This document shows, in pieces, positions 8,855 through 18,180 of a stretch of DNA of 64,000 nucleotides (position 1 is the stretch's first letter; each line of letters opens with the position of its first letter). A program made the position numbers and the translations under genes. Origin of the DNA: Bacteroidota bacterium (GTDB taxonomy: Bacteria > Bacteroidota > Bacteroidia > B-17B0 > Aurantibacillaceae); contig JAJNBG010000011.1 in assembly GCA_021155905.1 (NCBI GenBank), forward strand, positions 104,355 through 168,354. Direction: 5' to 3'. The notes beneath the pieces were generated by a model. It made no database searches. It was not told where the DNA came from and saw only the letters and a list, made by a program, of their open reading frames with translations.

Positions 8855-10720
8855 TTGTCAACGAGCTCACATAAATCGTTAGATGAAGTTCACTCTTCGG
8901 TAAACACTTCCGGTAAGGGTGGGTTTAGAAAATTATTAGCGTTTATTGGCCCTGCTTATATGATCAGCGTTGGTTATATGGATCCGGGAAACTGGGCTAC
9001 TGATATTGAAGGCGGGAGCAAATACGGATATAGCCTCATCTGGGTCCTGGTTATGAGTAATCTGATTGCCTTGTTATTACAGAGTCACTGTGTGCGATTG
9101 GGTGTTGTTGCAGGGCGTGACTTAGCTCAGGCATCCAAAGATCATTATTCTAAGTTTGTTAATTATTTTTTATACGTTTTAGCTGAAATTGCTATTGCCG
9201 CCTGTGACCTGGCAGAGGTAGTTGGTATGGCTATCGGAATTCATTTATTATTTCCATCTATTTCTATTTTGATGGGTGTTTGTATCACGGTGTTGGATAG
9301 TTTCGTTTTACTATTTCTTTTAAATGCCGGAATTAAAAAACTGGAAGCTTTTATCATTTCCCTGGTGGCGATTATTGGTGTTTCATTTTTTATTCAGCTA
9401 ATGATTGCGGAACCTGATGTCGTGGAAATTTCCAAAGGTTTGATCCCGGGTTTTGCTAATGAAAATGCGTTATACATTGCCATTGGAATTATCGGTGCTA
9501 CTGTCATGCCTCACAATTTATACCTGCATTCTTCCTTGGTCCAGACCAGACAATTTGAGCGTTCTCCTAAAGAAATCCGGAAGGCTATACGGTTTAATAT
9601 CATTGATAGTGCTGTTGCTTTAAACCTGGCCTTATTCGTCAACGCGGCCATTTTGATTATCGCCGCGACCACTTTTTTTAATACCGGCGTTGAGGTGAAA
9701 GAGATTCAGGATGCACACCGAATGATGGCGCCAATGTTAGGGAGTACTTTAGCGCCTTTATTGTTTGCCGTGGCGTTAATTGCCGCTGGCCAGAGTTCAA
9801 CAATCACAGGAACCTTAGCGGGTCAGGTAATAATGGAAGGTTATTTGAATCTGCGTTTGCAACCATGGATCAGAAGATTATTAACACGATTAATCGCTAT
9901 TGTCCCTGCGTTTTTAACTATCTATTTTTTTGGGGAAGAAAAAACAGGAGATTTGTTAGTGGCAAGCCAGGTCATTCTAAGCTTGCAATTAGGATTTGCG
10001 ATTATTCCCCTGATACATTTTGTAAGCAATAAAAAAAGAATGGGAGAATTTGTTATTCCCATGTGGCAAAAAATTGCTTCCTGGATTTCCGTTACCGTGA
10101 TTGTGTTTTTGAATTGTCAAATGCTGGTCAATAAAGTAACTGATTGGTTGGCTAGTTCTGACTATCCTGTATTACTGTGGGTAACAGTGATACCATTTAT
10201 GATCTTATGCCTTGGAATTTTATTGTTCATTGTATTTGAACCTTTATTTAAGAAAGCAAAGCACGAAGTCTCTACTCAGTTTCATGGTGAATTGCAAAAA
10301 ATCACTTTTGAAAAACAAAGACCATATTCGTCTATTGCCGTTACCGTTGATTTTAGTACCAGTGACAATAAAGCAATTAATAAAGCACTGCAACTTGGAG
10401 GAAAGGAAGCGCATTATATTTTAATCCATATTTTAGAATCAACTAACGCGGTGATGTACGGCGAGGATACAAATGATTACGAAAGAAGCGAGGATAGCAA
10501 AAACCTGCTAGCCTATAAGGACCAACTCAGCGAACAGGGTTACAAGTGTGAATTTAAGCTGGGCTTTGGTAATCCAAAGTCGGTAATCCCTACTCTTGTC
10601 ACAAATTGTGATTTATTAGTGATGGGAACGCACGGACATACAAGGTTTAAAGACTTGCTGTTTGGAACAACCGTAGAGGGCGTAAGGCATAAAATTTCCA
10701 TACCACTTGTTTTGGTTTAA
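8855..10720 (+). CDS. Nramp-family divalent metal transporter fused to a C-terminal universal stress protein domain
   Basis: A 621-residue inner-membrane protein. Residues 1-460 or so form the Nramp/MntH transporter: motif DPGNWATD in the first membrane segment and MPHNLYLHS in the sixth are the two unwound metal-binding helices (Asp/Asn and Met ligands) for Mn2+/Fe2+ uptake coupled to protons. Residues about 485-621 form a cytoplasmic universal stress protein (UspA) domain ending with the nucleotide-binding pattern MGTHGHTRFKDLLFG-TTVEGV. The start is a TTG two bases after lptB, since the conserved N-terminus begins well upstream of any ATG. The USP domain may sense nucleotide or energy state; this is inference. 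Confidence 0.9.
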   Translation: MSTSSHKSLDEVHSSVNTSGKGGFRKLLAFIGPAYMISVGYMDPGNWATDIEGGSKYGYSLIWVLVMSNLIALLLQSHCVRLGVVAGRDLAQASKDHYSKFVNYFLYVLAEIAIAACDLAEVVGMAIGIHLLFPSISILMGVCITVLDSFVLLFLLNAGIKKLEAFIISLVAIIGVSFFIQLMIAEPDVVEISKGLIPGFANENALYIAIGIIGATVMPHNLYLHSSLVQTRQFERSPKEIRKAIRFNIIDSAVALNLALFVNAAILIIAATTFFNTGVEVKEIQDAHRMMAPMLGSTLAPLLFAVALIAAGQSSTITGTLAGQVIMEGYLNLRLQPWIRRLLTRLIAIVPAFLTIYFFGEEKTGDLLVASQVILSLQLGFAIIPLIHFVSNKKRMGEFVIPMWQKIASWISVTVIVFLNCQMLVNKVTDWLASSDYPVLLWVTVIPFMILCLGILLFIVFEPLFKKAKHEVSTQFHGELQKITFEKQRPYSSIAVTVDFSTSDNKAINKALQLGGKEAHYILIHILESTNAVMYGEDTNDYERSEDSKNLLAYKDQLSEQGYKCEFKLGFGNPKSVIPTLVTNCDLLVMGTHGHTRFKDLLFGTTVEGVRHKISIPLVLV

Positions 10721-10797
10721 CAGGTAATGCTGAAAAGAAATTAGACAAAGTCATTTTTTTAGTTTAAAATTTCCCTTATTTTGCAGTAAAATAAACT

Positions 10798-11919
10798 TTG
10801 CAAATAGTAGTAAATACACGTCTCTTAATCCACAATAAACTAGATGGCATTGGATGGTTCAGTTATCAAACGCTAAAGCGTATAACGAGGAATAACCCTG
10901 ATGTACATTTTGTTTTTTTATTTGATAGAGATTATAACGATGAATTTATTTTTTCCGACAATGTTACCCCTTTAGTTTTAGGCCCTCAGGCACGTCATCC
11001 GTTTTTATACTATGCATGGTTTCATTTGTCGGTTAAGAACCTGTTAAACCGCATGAATCCTGATCTGTTTCTGTCTCCCGATGGGTTTTTATCTCCGGGT
11101 GCCAAGTGTAAGCAGCTTCCGGTGATGCACGATATTAATTTTTTACATAATCCTAAAGATCTCAAAACACTTACCAGCAGGTATTATAACTATTATTTTC
11201 CTAAGTATGCTCAACAGGCAACCCGAATTGCTACAGTGTCCGAGTATAGTAAGATGGATATTTCAAAACATTATCACGTAGCTCATGATAAAATAGATGT
11301 TGTTTATAACGGTATTAATGAAGGTTTCGCTTCGTTATCAGATCCATCGCAACAAATTATCAGGGAAAAATTTTCTCATGGGAAGCCCTATTTTTTATTT
11401 GTTGGTTCTCAAAGTCCTCGTAAAAATCTAAACAGGCTCATTGCCGCATTCGATTTATTTAAAGAGAGATCGGGTTCTGATTTTAAATTGGTTCTGGTAG
11501 GAGCGGTTTATTCGAGCGAAGGAGATGTGAAACGTGTGATTGATAAATCCAGGTATAAAAATGATATCGTTTTTACAGGAAGACAGCCCCAGGAGGAACT
11601 GGAGAAAATTATGGCGAGCGCGTTTGCCCTGGCTTTTGTTCCTTACTTTGAAGGTTTCGGAATTCCAATTGTGGAAGCTTTGCAGTGCGAAACCCCTGTA
11701 ATTTGTAGCAACACGACGAGTATGCCTGAAATTGCAGGTGATGCCGGTTTGTTAGTGGATCCTTTTGAGGTAAACAGCATTTGTGATGGCATGCTCGAAT
11801 TATATCATAAACCACAACTCAGAAATCAGTTAATAGAAAACGGAAAAGTAAGGAAGAATTTATTTTCCTGGGATAAATCGGCAGACCTGCTTTGGAACAG
11901 CATAACCAGGTGTTTATGA
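10798..11919 (+). CDS. Glycosyltransferase family 4-type (GT-B) enzyme
   Basis: A 373-residue cytoplasmic or membrane-associated glycosyltransferase. The C-terminal half carries the GT4 features: FLFVGSQSPRKNLNRLI (nucleotide-sugar binding start) and EGFGIPIVEALQCETPVI (the EX7E motif), then SMPEIAGDAGLLVDP. It would transfer a sugar from an activated donor to a glycan or lipid acceptor, for LPS, exopolysaccharide or glycoprotein; the acceptor is unknown. The start is a TTG at 10798 because no ATG or GTG lies in frame near the conserved N-terminus. It overlaps the next gene by 4 bp (ATGA), indicating translational coupling. Confidence 0.87.
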   Translation: MQIVVNTRLLIHNKLDGIGWFSYQTLKRITRNNPDVHFVFLFDRDYNDEFIFSDNVTPLVLGPQARHPFLYYAWFHLSVKNLLNRMNPDLFLSPDGFLSPGAKCKQLPVMHDINFLHNPKDLKTLTSRYYNYYFPKYAQQATRIATVSEYSKMDISKHYHVAHDKIDVVYNGINEGFASLSDPSQQIIREKFSHGKPYFLFVGSQSPRKNLNRLIAAFDLFKERSGSDFKLVLVGAVYSSEGDVKRVIDKSRYKNDIVFTGRQPQEELEKIMASAFALAFVPYFEGFGIPIVEALQCETPVICSNTTSMPEIAGDAGLLVDPFEVNSICDGMLELYHKPQLRNQLIENGKVRKNLFSWDKSADLLWNSITRCL

Positions 11920-13388
11920 GTTCACCCATCAGTAAATCAGCATTTATTAAAGCTGAACAATGCCTGAAGCATTTTTACCTATATAAAAACCATCCTTATT
12001 TAAGAGATTCCTTATCAAAAGAAAAGCAATTTATTTTTAAGCGCGGAACCGATGTGGGTATTTTTGCCCAGAAGTTATTTCCCGGTGGAGTTGATGTAAC
12101 AGAAGGTGAGAAGCGAGATCAGCAATTATTTGCACAAAAAACGAAGGATTTAATCGCTAATGGAACTCAAACCATTTATGAAGCCACTTTTATTTACGAT
12201 GACCTTTTGGTCATGGTTGATATCCTGACAAAGCAGGATGATAAATGGGTGGCTTACGAAGTGAAGAGTTCTTTGAAAATCACGGATACTTACGTTAAAG
12301 ATGCCTGTTTCCAGTTTTATGTAATTAAAAATTGTCTGCCTGACCTCGTCGATTTTAATTTATTGACCTTAAATCCAAAATACGTTTTGGATGGAGACCT
12401 TGATATTTCTAAATTATTTAAGGCTACTTCTGTCATGAAGGATGCACTTAAGAATTTGGAATACTTTGCTCACAAAACTCATATCGCGAAACTTACGCTG
12501 GAACAAGGAAAAATTCCGGATATCAAAATTGGCACGCATTGTTTCCAACCCTATGATTGTGATTTTTTAGGGACTTGCTGGAAAAACACCAACGATTCGT
12601 CTTCTGTTTTGACACTTGGGAAATTAACGAAGCAGGCGATGTTTGATCTGTATGATAAAGGTATCAAGAGAATTGACGAAATTGATATTAATACCATTCA
12701 CAATAAGGAAGTGAAAATCCAGGTAAAAGCAGCCATTGAACAAAAAGAGCAGATCAATATAGAAGAAGTCAGAAATTTTGTGACACACATTGAAGAACCC
12801 TTTTGTAGTTTGGATATTGAGGTGTGGATGCCGGCAATACCTTATTATCAAAGCACAAAGCCGTTCCAACAAATCCCTTTCTTATTTTCCATGATTTCTG
12901 AAGAAGGAGGCGAAGTAAAAACGTTCAGCTATTTTAAGCCCATCGAAGAGGATTTGAGAAAAGAATTTCTGGAACGGATTTTATTAGTGACCAAAGATTT
13001 TAAGTCCATTCTGATGTTTGATAAATCATTGGAAGAAACGGTTTTAAATCAGTTGGCTGAGCTTTATCCGGAATATAGAAATGATATTACTGATTTAAAG
13101 AAGAAGATTGTCGACCTGGCTGAACCGATCCGGAAAGGAAACTATTATCATCCCGACATGAAAGGTAATTTTACATTGAAAAGCATTGCCCCCTTGGTGA
13201 ACCAGGAAGCCGGTTTTAATAATCTGGATATTCAATCAGGTATAAGTGCCATGTATATTTACGAAAGTCTGCTGGAGCAGAATGTGATTGAAGGGGAGCA
13301 TATCAAACTGCAATTAATGGAGTATTGCGAAATGGACGCCTTGATTACCTACCAGTTGTTGAATTATTTCAGAATGAAGTTAAATTAG
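11916..13388 (+). CDS. DUF2779 protein: putative Fe-S PD-(D/E)XK nuclease plus DEDD-like exonuclease
   Basis: A 490-residue cytoplasmic protein of the DUF2779 family. Seen in the sequence: an N-terminal Cys (C16) and a later C209-x5-C215-x5-C221 set around a PD-(D/E)XK-like core (D102 ... E115-V-K117), the same layout as Cas4/AddB-type iron-sulfur nucleases. The C-terminal half has D300-I-E302, D369 and D474 (in YCEMDALITYQ), resembling a DEDD RNase H-fold exonuclease. Family knowledge supports only the DUF name; both nuclease activities are inferred. ATG at 11916 overlaps the glycosyltransferase stop; an upstream TTG at 11892 is less likely. Confidence 0.8.
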   Translation: MSSPISKSAFIKAEQCLKHFYLYKNHPYLRDSLSKEKQFIFKRGTDVGIFAQKLFPGGVDVTEGEKRDQQLFAQKTKDLIANGTQTIYEATFIYDDLLVMVDILTKQDDKWVAYEVKSSLKITDTYVKDACFQFYVIKNCLPDLVDFNLLTLNPKYVLDGDLDISKLFKATSVMKDALKNLEYFAHKTHIAKLTLEQGKIPDIKIGTHCFQPYDCDFLGTCWKNTNDSSSVLTLGKLTKQAMFDLYDKGIKRIDEIDINTIHNKEVKIQVKAAIEQKEQINIEEVRNFVTHIEEPFCSLDIEVWMPAIPYYQSTKPFQQIPFLFSMISEEGGEVKTFSYFKPIEEDLRKEFLERILLVTKDFKSILMFDKSLEETVLNQLAELYPEYRNDITDLKKKIVDLAEPIRKGNYYHPDMKGNFTLKSIAPLVNQEAGFNNLDIQSGISAMYIYESLLEQNVIEGEHIKLQLMEYCEMDALITYQLLNYFRMKLN

Positions 13389-13437
13389 TTTTTCATTTTT
13401 TGTAGAGCTTAATTTTTATCTTTATTGACTTTTGCAG

Positions 13438-14514
13438 TTGAAATTTATCATACTTATTTTATGTTTTCCTGTTTGTGTGTATTCACAGTTCAGGATCGAT
13501 ACTGCTAAACGCGTCAACTACCTCGCAATTCCAATTTTATTCAGAACGCCTGAAACCGGCTGGGCCTATGGTTTGTCTGCATCTGCTAATTTTAAAACGT
13601 CGCATAAGAATGATACATTAACACGCACTTCCGTGATCACATTATTGGGAATTTTCTCCCAACGTGAACAGAACATCCAGGCCCTGGATGCAACCATTTA
13701 TTTTCCAAAAGAAAAATATATTTTCTATTTAAACAGTTCACATAGTTATTTCCCGGATAATTTTTGGGGTATCGGACAATATTCTAAAAATACAGACGTG
13801 GAACGGTATGTATTTGAGCAGGTGGTTATAACGCCACACTTGAAACGAAAATTTTTTAAGCATAATTTTTTTGGTCTGTTAGCAGATTATCAAAATATTT
13901 TTAAAATTCAATACAGAGAAGAGGGCTTAATGGACTCGCTTTCTTTTTATGGCAAAAGCAATTACAACATTCTGGGCCTGGGTGTAACAGCAAGTTACGA
14001 CACCAGGAACTCTACCTTCTGGCCAACCAAAGGCATATTTTTGCAAGCTCAGTTCTCGACTTATAATAGGAAATTGGCTTCCACATACTCTTTTAATAAA
14101 TGGGCGGCCGAAGTACGTTTATTTCAAAAGACATTTACGAATCAGGTGATCGCCTGTCAGCTATACAATTATTTTACATTTGGAGAAACACCTTATCGTT
14201 CTATGGCTGCCTTAGGTGGCGCCGGAAACCTACGAGGGTTTTATCAGGGAAGGTTCCGGGATAATTCCATGTATTCTGCTATTGTGGAATACAGGGCCCA
14301 TATTTTCTGGAAGATCAGCGCTTGTGTTTTTGGTGGAGTAGGCGACGTTTATAAAACTCCTGATCATATCAATGTATCATCCATGAAAAGCAGTTTTGGT
14401 GGAGGACTTCGCTTAACTATTCTGGAAAAAGACAAACTGAATTTAAGAGTGGATTATGGTTATTCGGATGCGTATAATCAGGGTTTTTATTTTACCGTCG
14501 GAGAATGTTTTTAG
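13438..14514 (+). CDS. BamA/TamA (Omp85)-like outer-membrane barrel protein
   Basis: A 358-residue outer-membrane protein. A signal peptide (FIILILCFPVCVYSQ) is followed directly by a 16-strand-like barrel without recognisable POTRA domains. The L-R-G-F motif in GNLRGFYQGRFRDN is the Omp85 lid-loop signature, and the C-terminal strand ends in Phe as barrel proteins do. Role: insertion or transport of envelope proteins or lipids, or simply a surface antigen. The start is probably TTG 13438; a TTG at 13432 is also in frame. A GACTTTTG -7-like box ends 3 nt before it, suggesting a leaderless message. Confidence 0.8.
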   Translation: MKFIILILCFPVCVYSQFRIDTAKRVNYLAIPILFRTPETGWAYGLSASANFKTSHKNDTLTRTSVITLLGIFSQREQNIQALDATIYFPKEKYIFYLNSSHSYFPDNFWGIGQYSKNTDVERYVFEQVVITPHLKRKFFKHNFFGLLADYQNIFKIQYREEGLMDSLSFYGKSNYNILGLGVTASYDTRNSTFWPTKGIFLQAQFSTYNRKLASTYSFNKWAAEVRLFQKTFTNQVIACQLYNYFTFGETPYRSMAALGGAGNLRGFYQGRFRDNSMYSAIVEYRAHIFWKISACVFGGVGDVYKTPDHINVSSMKSSFGGGLRLTILEKDKLNLRVDYGYSDAYNQGFYFTVGECF

Positions 14515-14672
14515 CGAAGTAAAGTCAGGACTCTCAACGTTCCGGGTAGCTATCGGCCGGGAACTTTAAAGCGTATCTTTTAACATTCTTTGGTTCATAG
14601 TTTCTTTTGGGGAAAGCCTGATTTTTCCAATACTGAATTAACTTTAAGCTTTACAATTTAAGCACGGTAATT

Positions 14673-17402
14673 ATGTCAAAAATAAAAGTTGGGATTCTGT
14701 TTGGGGGGCGTTCAAAAGAGCGTGAAATTTCTTTCGCTGGCGGAAGGACAGTGTATGATAATTTAAACAAATCTATTTTTGTAGCGATTCCTTTGTTCGT
14801 TGATTCCTTTGGTAATTTTATTTTATTGGATTGGAATTTCGTATACAAAGGTACTATCCGTGACTTTTATCCACCAGTTGAATTTATTCCTGCGTCTAAT
14901 ACTGATTTTCAATATTACGCCGAAAATCTTGGAGCATTGACTGTTTCGCAGCAGGACGAATTGATTTCAAGAATTGGAAAAAAAATCCAGGCACATGATT
15001 TATCGTCTTTGATTGAGTTTGCTTTCCTGGCATTACATGGCCCGTATGGCGAAGACGGGCGTATACAAGGACTTTTAGAATACCTACACATTCCTTATTC
15101 GGGAAGCGGCATTTTGCCAAGTGCTATTGGGATTGATAAAAGCGTTCAGAAAAAATTAATGGTGAATGCCGGATTTAATAGTCCCGAGTATTTTACGATT
15201 GACAGAGCTGATTGGATCAATGGTAACGTCAAAGGAGTTTGGGAAAAAGCGAAAAAAGACATTGGTTTCCCGATGGTGATTAAACCTGCCAATCAAGGGT
15301 CATCTATCGGAATTTCAATTTTCAACGAAGATAATAACCATAATTTTATGGCAGCTGTTGAAAAAGCATTTTTTACAAAATGGCTGGATTCAGCAGAATG
15401 GAAAAAACTTTCAGAAAAAGAACAAATAGAATATGTGCGTTCATTGTCTGATATCCGTGAAGGTATCGGCATGCCCATAAAAGTAAATTTAGGTCTTGTC
15501 AATTCGATTGAAAGCAAAGATGTATTGATATTTTATAATCAATACGAACTCATTTCTTTCTTAAATAACAATTGCGATCAAACAGAAGGATTTGTTTTGG
15601 AAGCATTGGATGGTGAAAGTACAGTGATTATAGAAGGTTTTATTGAAGGGAAGGAATTTTCCTGTATTGTTCTGGAAGATACGGATTCAAACAATAAGGC
15701 CGTTGCCTTACCTCCAACAGAAATCCGGAAAGGAAAAGAATTATTTGATTACCGCAGTAAATATTTACCTGGTTTATCGCGAAAAATTACGCCTATTGAA
15801 GCGACGGATGATCAGATCAACGCAATCCGAAAAGAATGTGAGCGCTTATTCTCTGAATTATGTTTTGATGTGTATGCACGCATCGATGGTTTTTTGAGTA
15901 AAGACGGGAAAGTGTTTTTGAATGATCCAAACACGACATCAGGTATGATGCCTTCGTCTTTCTTCTTTCACCAGGCAGCTGAGATTGGTTTAACGCCTTC
16001 GCAGTTTTTAACCTACATCATTCGTGCGTCTCTTAGTAAACGTATTAAAAGCAGTAAAGGAGCTTCAGTTTACGAACCGTTATTACAGAAGTTAGATACG
16101 TTTTTGCACAATGAAAAGAACGCGGTCAATAATAAAATTCCGGTGGCAGTTATTTTAGGAGGTTATTCTTCTGAACGGCATATTTCTGTGGAAAGCGGAC
16201 GGAACATTTTTGAAAAGTTGGCTTCTTCAGAAAAGTATTCACCTATTCCTGTGTTCCTGACAGGCGATAACGCGAATCATTTAATGTACCAGATTCCTGT
16301 CAACGCATTGTTAAAAGACAATGCAGACGATATTAAAGATAAAGTCAATAATTGGAAAATACATCCTGTGATTAACCAGATTATTGTTGAGTGTAAAACC
16401 ATTACAGATAAATACGGTTCTCCTGATAACCTCATTGCACCGAAACAATTATCATACTTGGATCTTGGAAAATTGGTAAAGCAGGTGTTCATTGCATTGC
16501 ATGGTCGTCCGGGAGAAGATGGTGCCGTACAGGAGCAATTGGAAAAAGTGGGATTAACTTATAATGGATCAGGCAAAGAAAGTTCATCCATTACAATTGA
16601 TAAATTCAGGACGAATGAGATTTTAATGAAGCACGGTTTTATGGCGGCTAAACATTGTCTCATTACAACGGAAGACTGGAAAGTGAACAAAGAGAAGATT
16701 AAATTATCGCTTCAGAATGATTTTGTTTATCCTTTGATTGCAAAACCGGTGGATGATGGCTGCAGCAGCGCCGTAAAAAAAATCAAAAATTTTGAAGAGT
16801 TTGAAGCGTTTGCCACTTTAATTTTTAGACCTTCCCAGGAGTTTGATACAAAAGCTGCCGAAACGTTACACATTAAACCTAAAGAAGAGTTTCCGCAAAA
16901 ACAGGTATTACTGGTAGAGGAATTAATCAGTAAAAACGGAGCAAAACATTTTCTCGAAATCACAGGCGGCATGTTAACGAAACTGAATGAAAAGGGAGAA
17001 GTGGAATACGAGGTTTTTGAAGCATCCGAAGCATTGGCAGAAGGTGATATTTTGAGCCTGGAGGAGAAATTTTTAGCTGGTCAGGGGCAAAATATAACGC
17101 CGGCCCGTTATTCCAGGGATGAAAAAGAAAGACAGTTGATTTCCGATAAAGTGAAAGAAACTCTGGGAGCCGCGGCGAAGGTTCTAAACATAGTCGGGTA
17201 TTGCCGGATTGATGCCTTTGTGAGGATTTTTGACGTGAACCATGTGGAGATTATCTTTATTGAAGTTAACTCCTTACCGGGGATGACACCAGCTACATGT
17301 ATTTATCATCAGGCAGCTATAAATGGATATAAGCCTTATAGTTTTATTGATCGAATTCTGGACTTCGGAGCCAAAAATAATTCTAAATTAAAGCCAGCAT
17401 AA
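14673..17402 (+). CDS. Tandem D-alanine--D-alanine ligase-like fusion (two ATP-grasp ligase units)
   Basis: A 909-residue protein made of two complete Ddl-like units. Unit 1 (about 1-450): GILFGGRSKEREISFAGG, ALHGPYGEDG, MVIKPANQGSSIG, and a metal site region LNDPNTTSGMMPSS. Unit 2 (about 487-900): AVILGGYSSERHISVESG, ALHGRPGEDGA, LIAKPVDDGCSSA, and IEVNSLPGMTP. Ddl makes the D-Ala-D-Ala dipeptide for peptidoglycan using ATP and usually has 300-370 residues per chain, acting as a dimer. The second unit keeps the standard E-x-N metal ligands; the first has Asp-Pro-Asn instead, so it may have altered specificity. Whether this is the main Ddl of the cell is not decidable here. Confidence 0.85.
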   Translation: MSKIKVGILFGGRSKEREISFAGGRTVYDNLNKSIFVAIPLFVDSFGNFILLDWNFVYKGTIRDFYPPVEFIPASNTDFQYYAENLGALTVSQQDELISRIGKKIQAHDLSSLIEFAFLALHGPYGEDGRIQGLLEYLHIPYSGSGILPSAIGIDKSVQKKLMVNAGFNSPEYFTIDRADWINGNVKGVWEKAKKDIGFPMVIKPANQGSSIGISIFNEDNNHNFMAAVEKAFFTKWLDSAEWKKLSEKEQIEYVRSLSDIREGIGMPIKVNLGLVNSIESKDVLIFYNQYELISFLNNNCDQTEGFVLEALDGESTVIIEGFIEGKEFSCIVLEDTDSNNKAVALPPTEIRKGKELFDYRSKYLPGLSRKITPIEATDDQINAIRKECERLFSELCFDVYARIDGFLSKDGKVFLNDPNTTSGMMPSSFFFHQAAEIGLTPSQFLTYIIRASLSKRIKSSKGASVYEPLLQKLDTFLHNEKNAVNNKIPVAVILGGYSSERHISVESGRNIFEKLASSEKYSPIPVFLTGDNANHLMYQIPVNALLKDNADDIKDKVNNWKIHPVINQIIVECKTITDKYGSPDNLIAPKQLSYLDLGKLVKQVFIALHGRPGEDGAVQEQLEKVGLTYNGSGKESSSITIDKFRTNEILMKHGFMAAKHCLITTEDWKVNKEKIKLSLQNDFVYPLIAKPVDDGCSSAVKKIKNFEEFEAFATLIFRPSQEFDTKAAETLHIKPKEEFPQKQVLLVEELISKNGAKHFLEITGGMLTKLNEKGEVEYEVFEASEALAEGDILSLEEKFLAGQGQNITPARYSRDEKERQLISDKVKETLGAAAKVLNIVGYCRIDAFVRIFDVNHVEIIFIEVNSLPGMTPATCIYHQAAINGYKPYSFIDRILDFGAKNNSKLKPA

Positions 17403-17581
17403 TCGGGTTTTTCAACTCAGAGTTCTAAAAATTTTAAGTGGTTGACTTCTAGTATGTTGATTGCTTAATTAACTGTCTTTCAACGCTTTATTAACCGGTA
17501 AGAAACATATTTTAAACATTTTTTGGTAGGGTTATTTCTTATCCTTCGTCTAATAAGTTAGTTTATTAACAATTTACCGGT

Positions 17582-17589
17582 TACCTTTG
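17582..17589 (+). promoter_or_regulatory. -7 box (TACCTTTG) of the 145-residue unknown gene
   Basis: Exact TAnnTTTG match, 22 nt before the ATG at 17612, in an otherwise gene-free 209-bp stretch. Confidence 0.55.
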
Positions 17590-17611
17590 TTAATAACTGT
17601 AACTAATCGCC

Positions 17612-18049
17612 ATGTTTGAGATATTAAAAAACTTTGAAAGTAAATTCGGTTCTCTTAAAAAAAAGGGACTAAGAATTGAAGGACTATCTATGATAGATCC
17701 GAAACGTAAGAAACATGTTATTATGATTTCTAAACCGTTTTTATTCGATAACCGCCAGTTGCCAAAATCCTATGAGGGTTTAGACATTAAGTCAAAAATT
17801 GAGGGTGGTTTGCCTGAAGAATTTAAAATTGAAAAAGAAGCTATAAAAAAAGATTATTTATGGGCTCCTAACAAGTTCGAGAAATATGTTGACCGTTGTT
17901 CTGAAGATATCAAGAAACAATTTGGTAATCCGAATATGTCCCGTTCTGAAATGTTAGACGCTTTGGCATTTGGAAGTTTCGAAGATCATAAACAAAAAAC
18001 ATTGAATTTAATTAAAGAAGGAAAAATTCCTGCTATTAATTTAAATTAA
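17612..18049 (+). CDS. Hypothetical protein, 145 residues
   Basis: I do not recognise a family. The protein is soluble, with no signal peptide or membrane segment, and rich in Lys and Glu. It begins with an amphipathic helix-like stretch and has a central proline-containing segment (GGLPEEFKIEKEAIKKDY) and a helical C-terminus. A clear -7 box and ATG support expression. It lies alone between the Ddl fusion and the polyprenyl synthase, both on the same strand. Confidence 0.7.
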   Translation: MFEILKNFESKFGSLKKKGLRIEGLSMIDPKRKKHVIMISKPFLFDNRQLPKSYEGLDIKSKIEGGLPEEFKIEKEAIKKDYLWAPNKFEKYVDRCSEDIKKQFGNPNMSRSEMLDALAFGSFEDHKQKTLNLIKEGKIPAINLN

Positions 18050-18167
18050 GATAAAGCAATTGACCAGGGTATAATTAAGGGTGATTTTTTGTTTTACAGA
18101 TATTCCCAATAAAAGTAAATACTTTAAGATAATTATAAAGTAAATTTTTTAAACCATATATTTACGC

Positions 18168-18175
18168 TACTTTTA
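18168..18175 (+). promoter_or_regulatory. -7-like box (TACTTTTA) immediately before the polyprenyl synthase GTG
   Basis: Seven of eight positions match TAnnTTTG, and the box ends 5 nt before GTG 18181, consistent with a leaderless transcript. Confidence 0.5.
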
Positions 18176-18180
18176 AAATA

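Noticed and set aside
14540..14570. Weak hairpin after the Omp85-like gene (GTTCCGGG ... CCGGGAAC)
   Set aside because: Mismatched stem and no T run; not called as a terminator.
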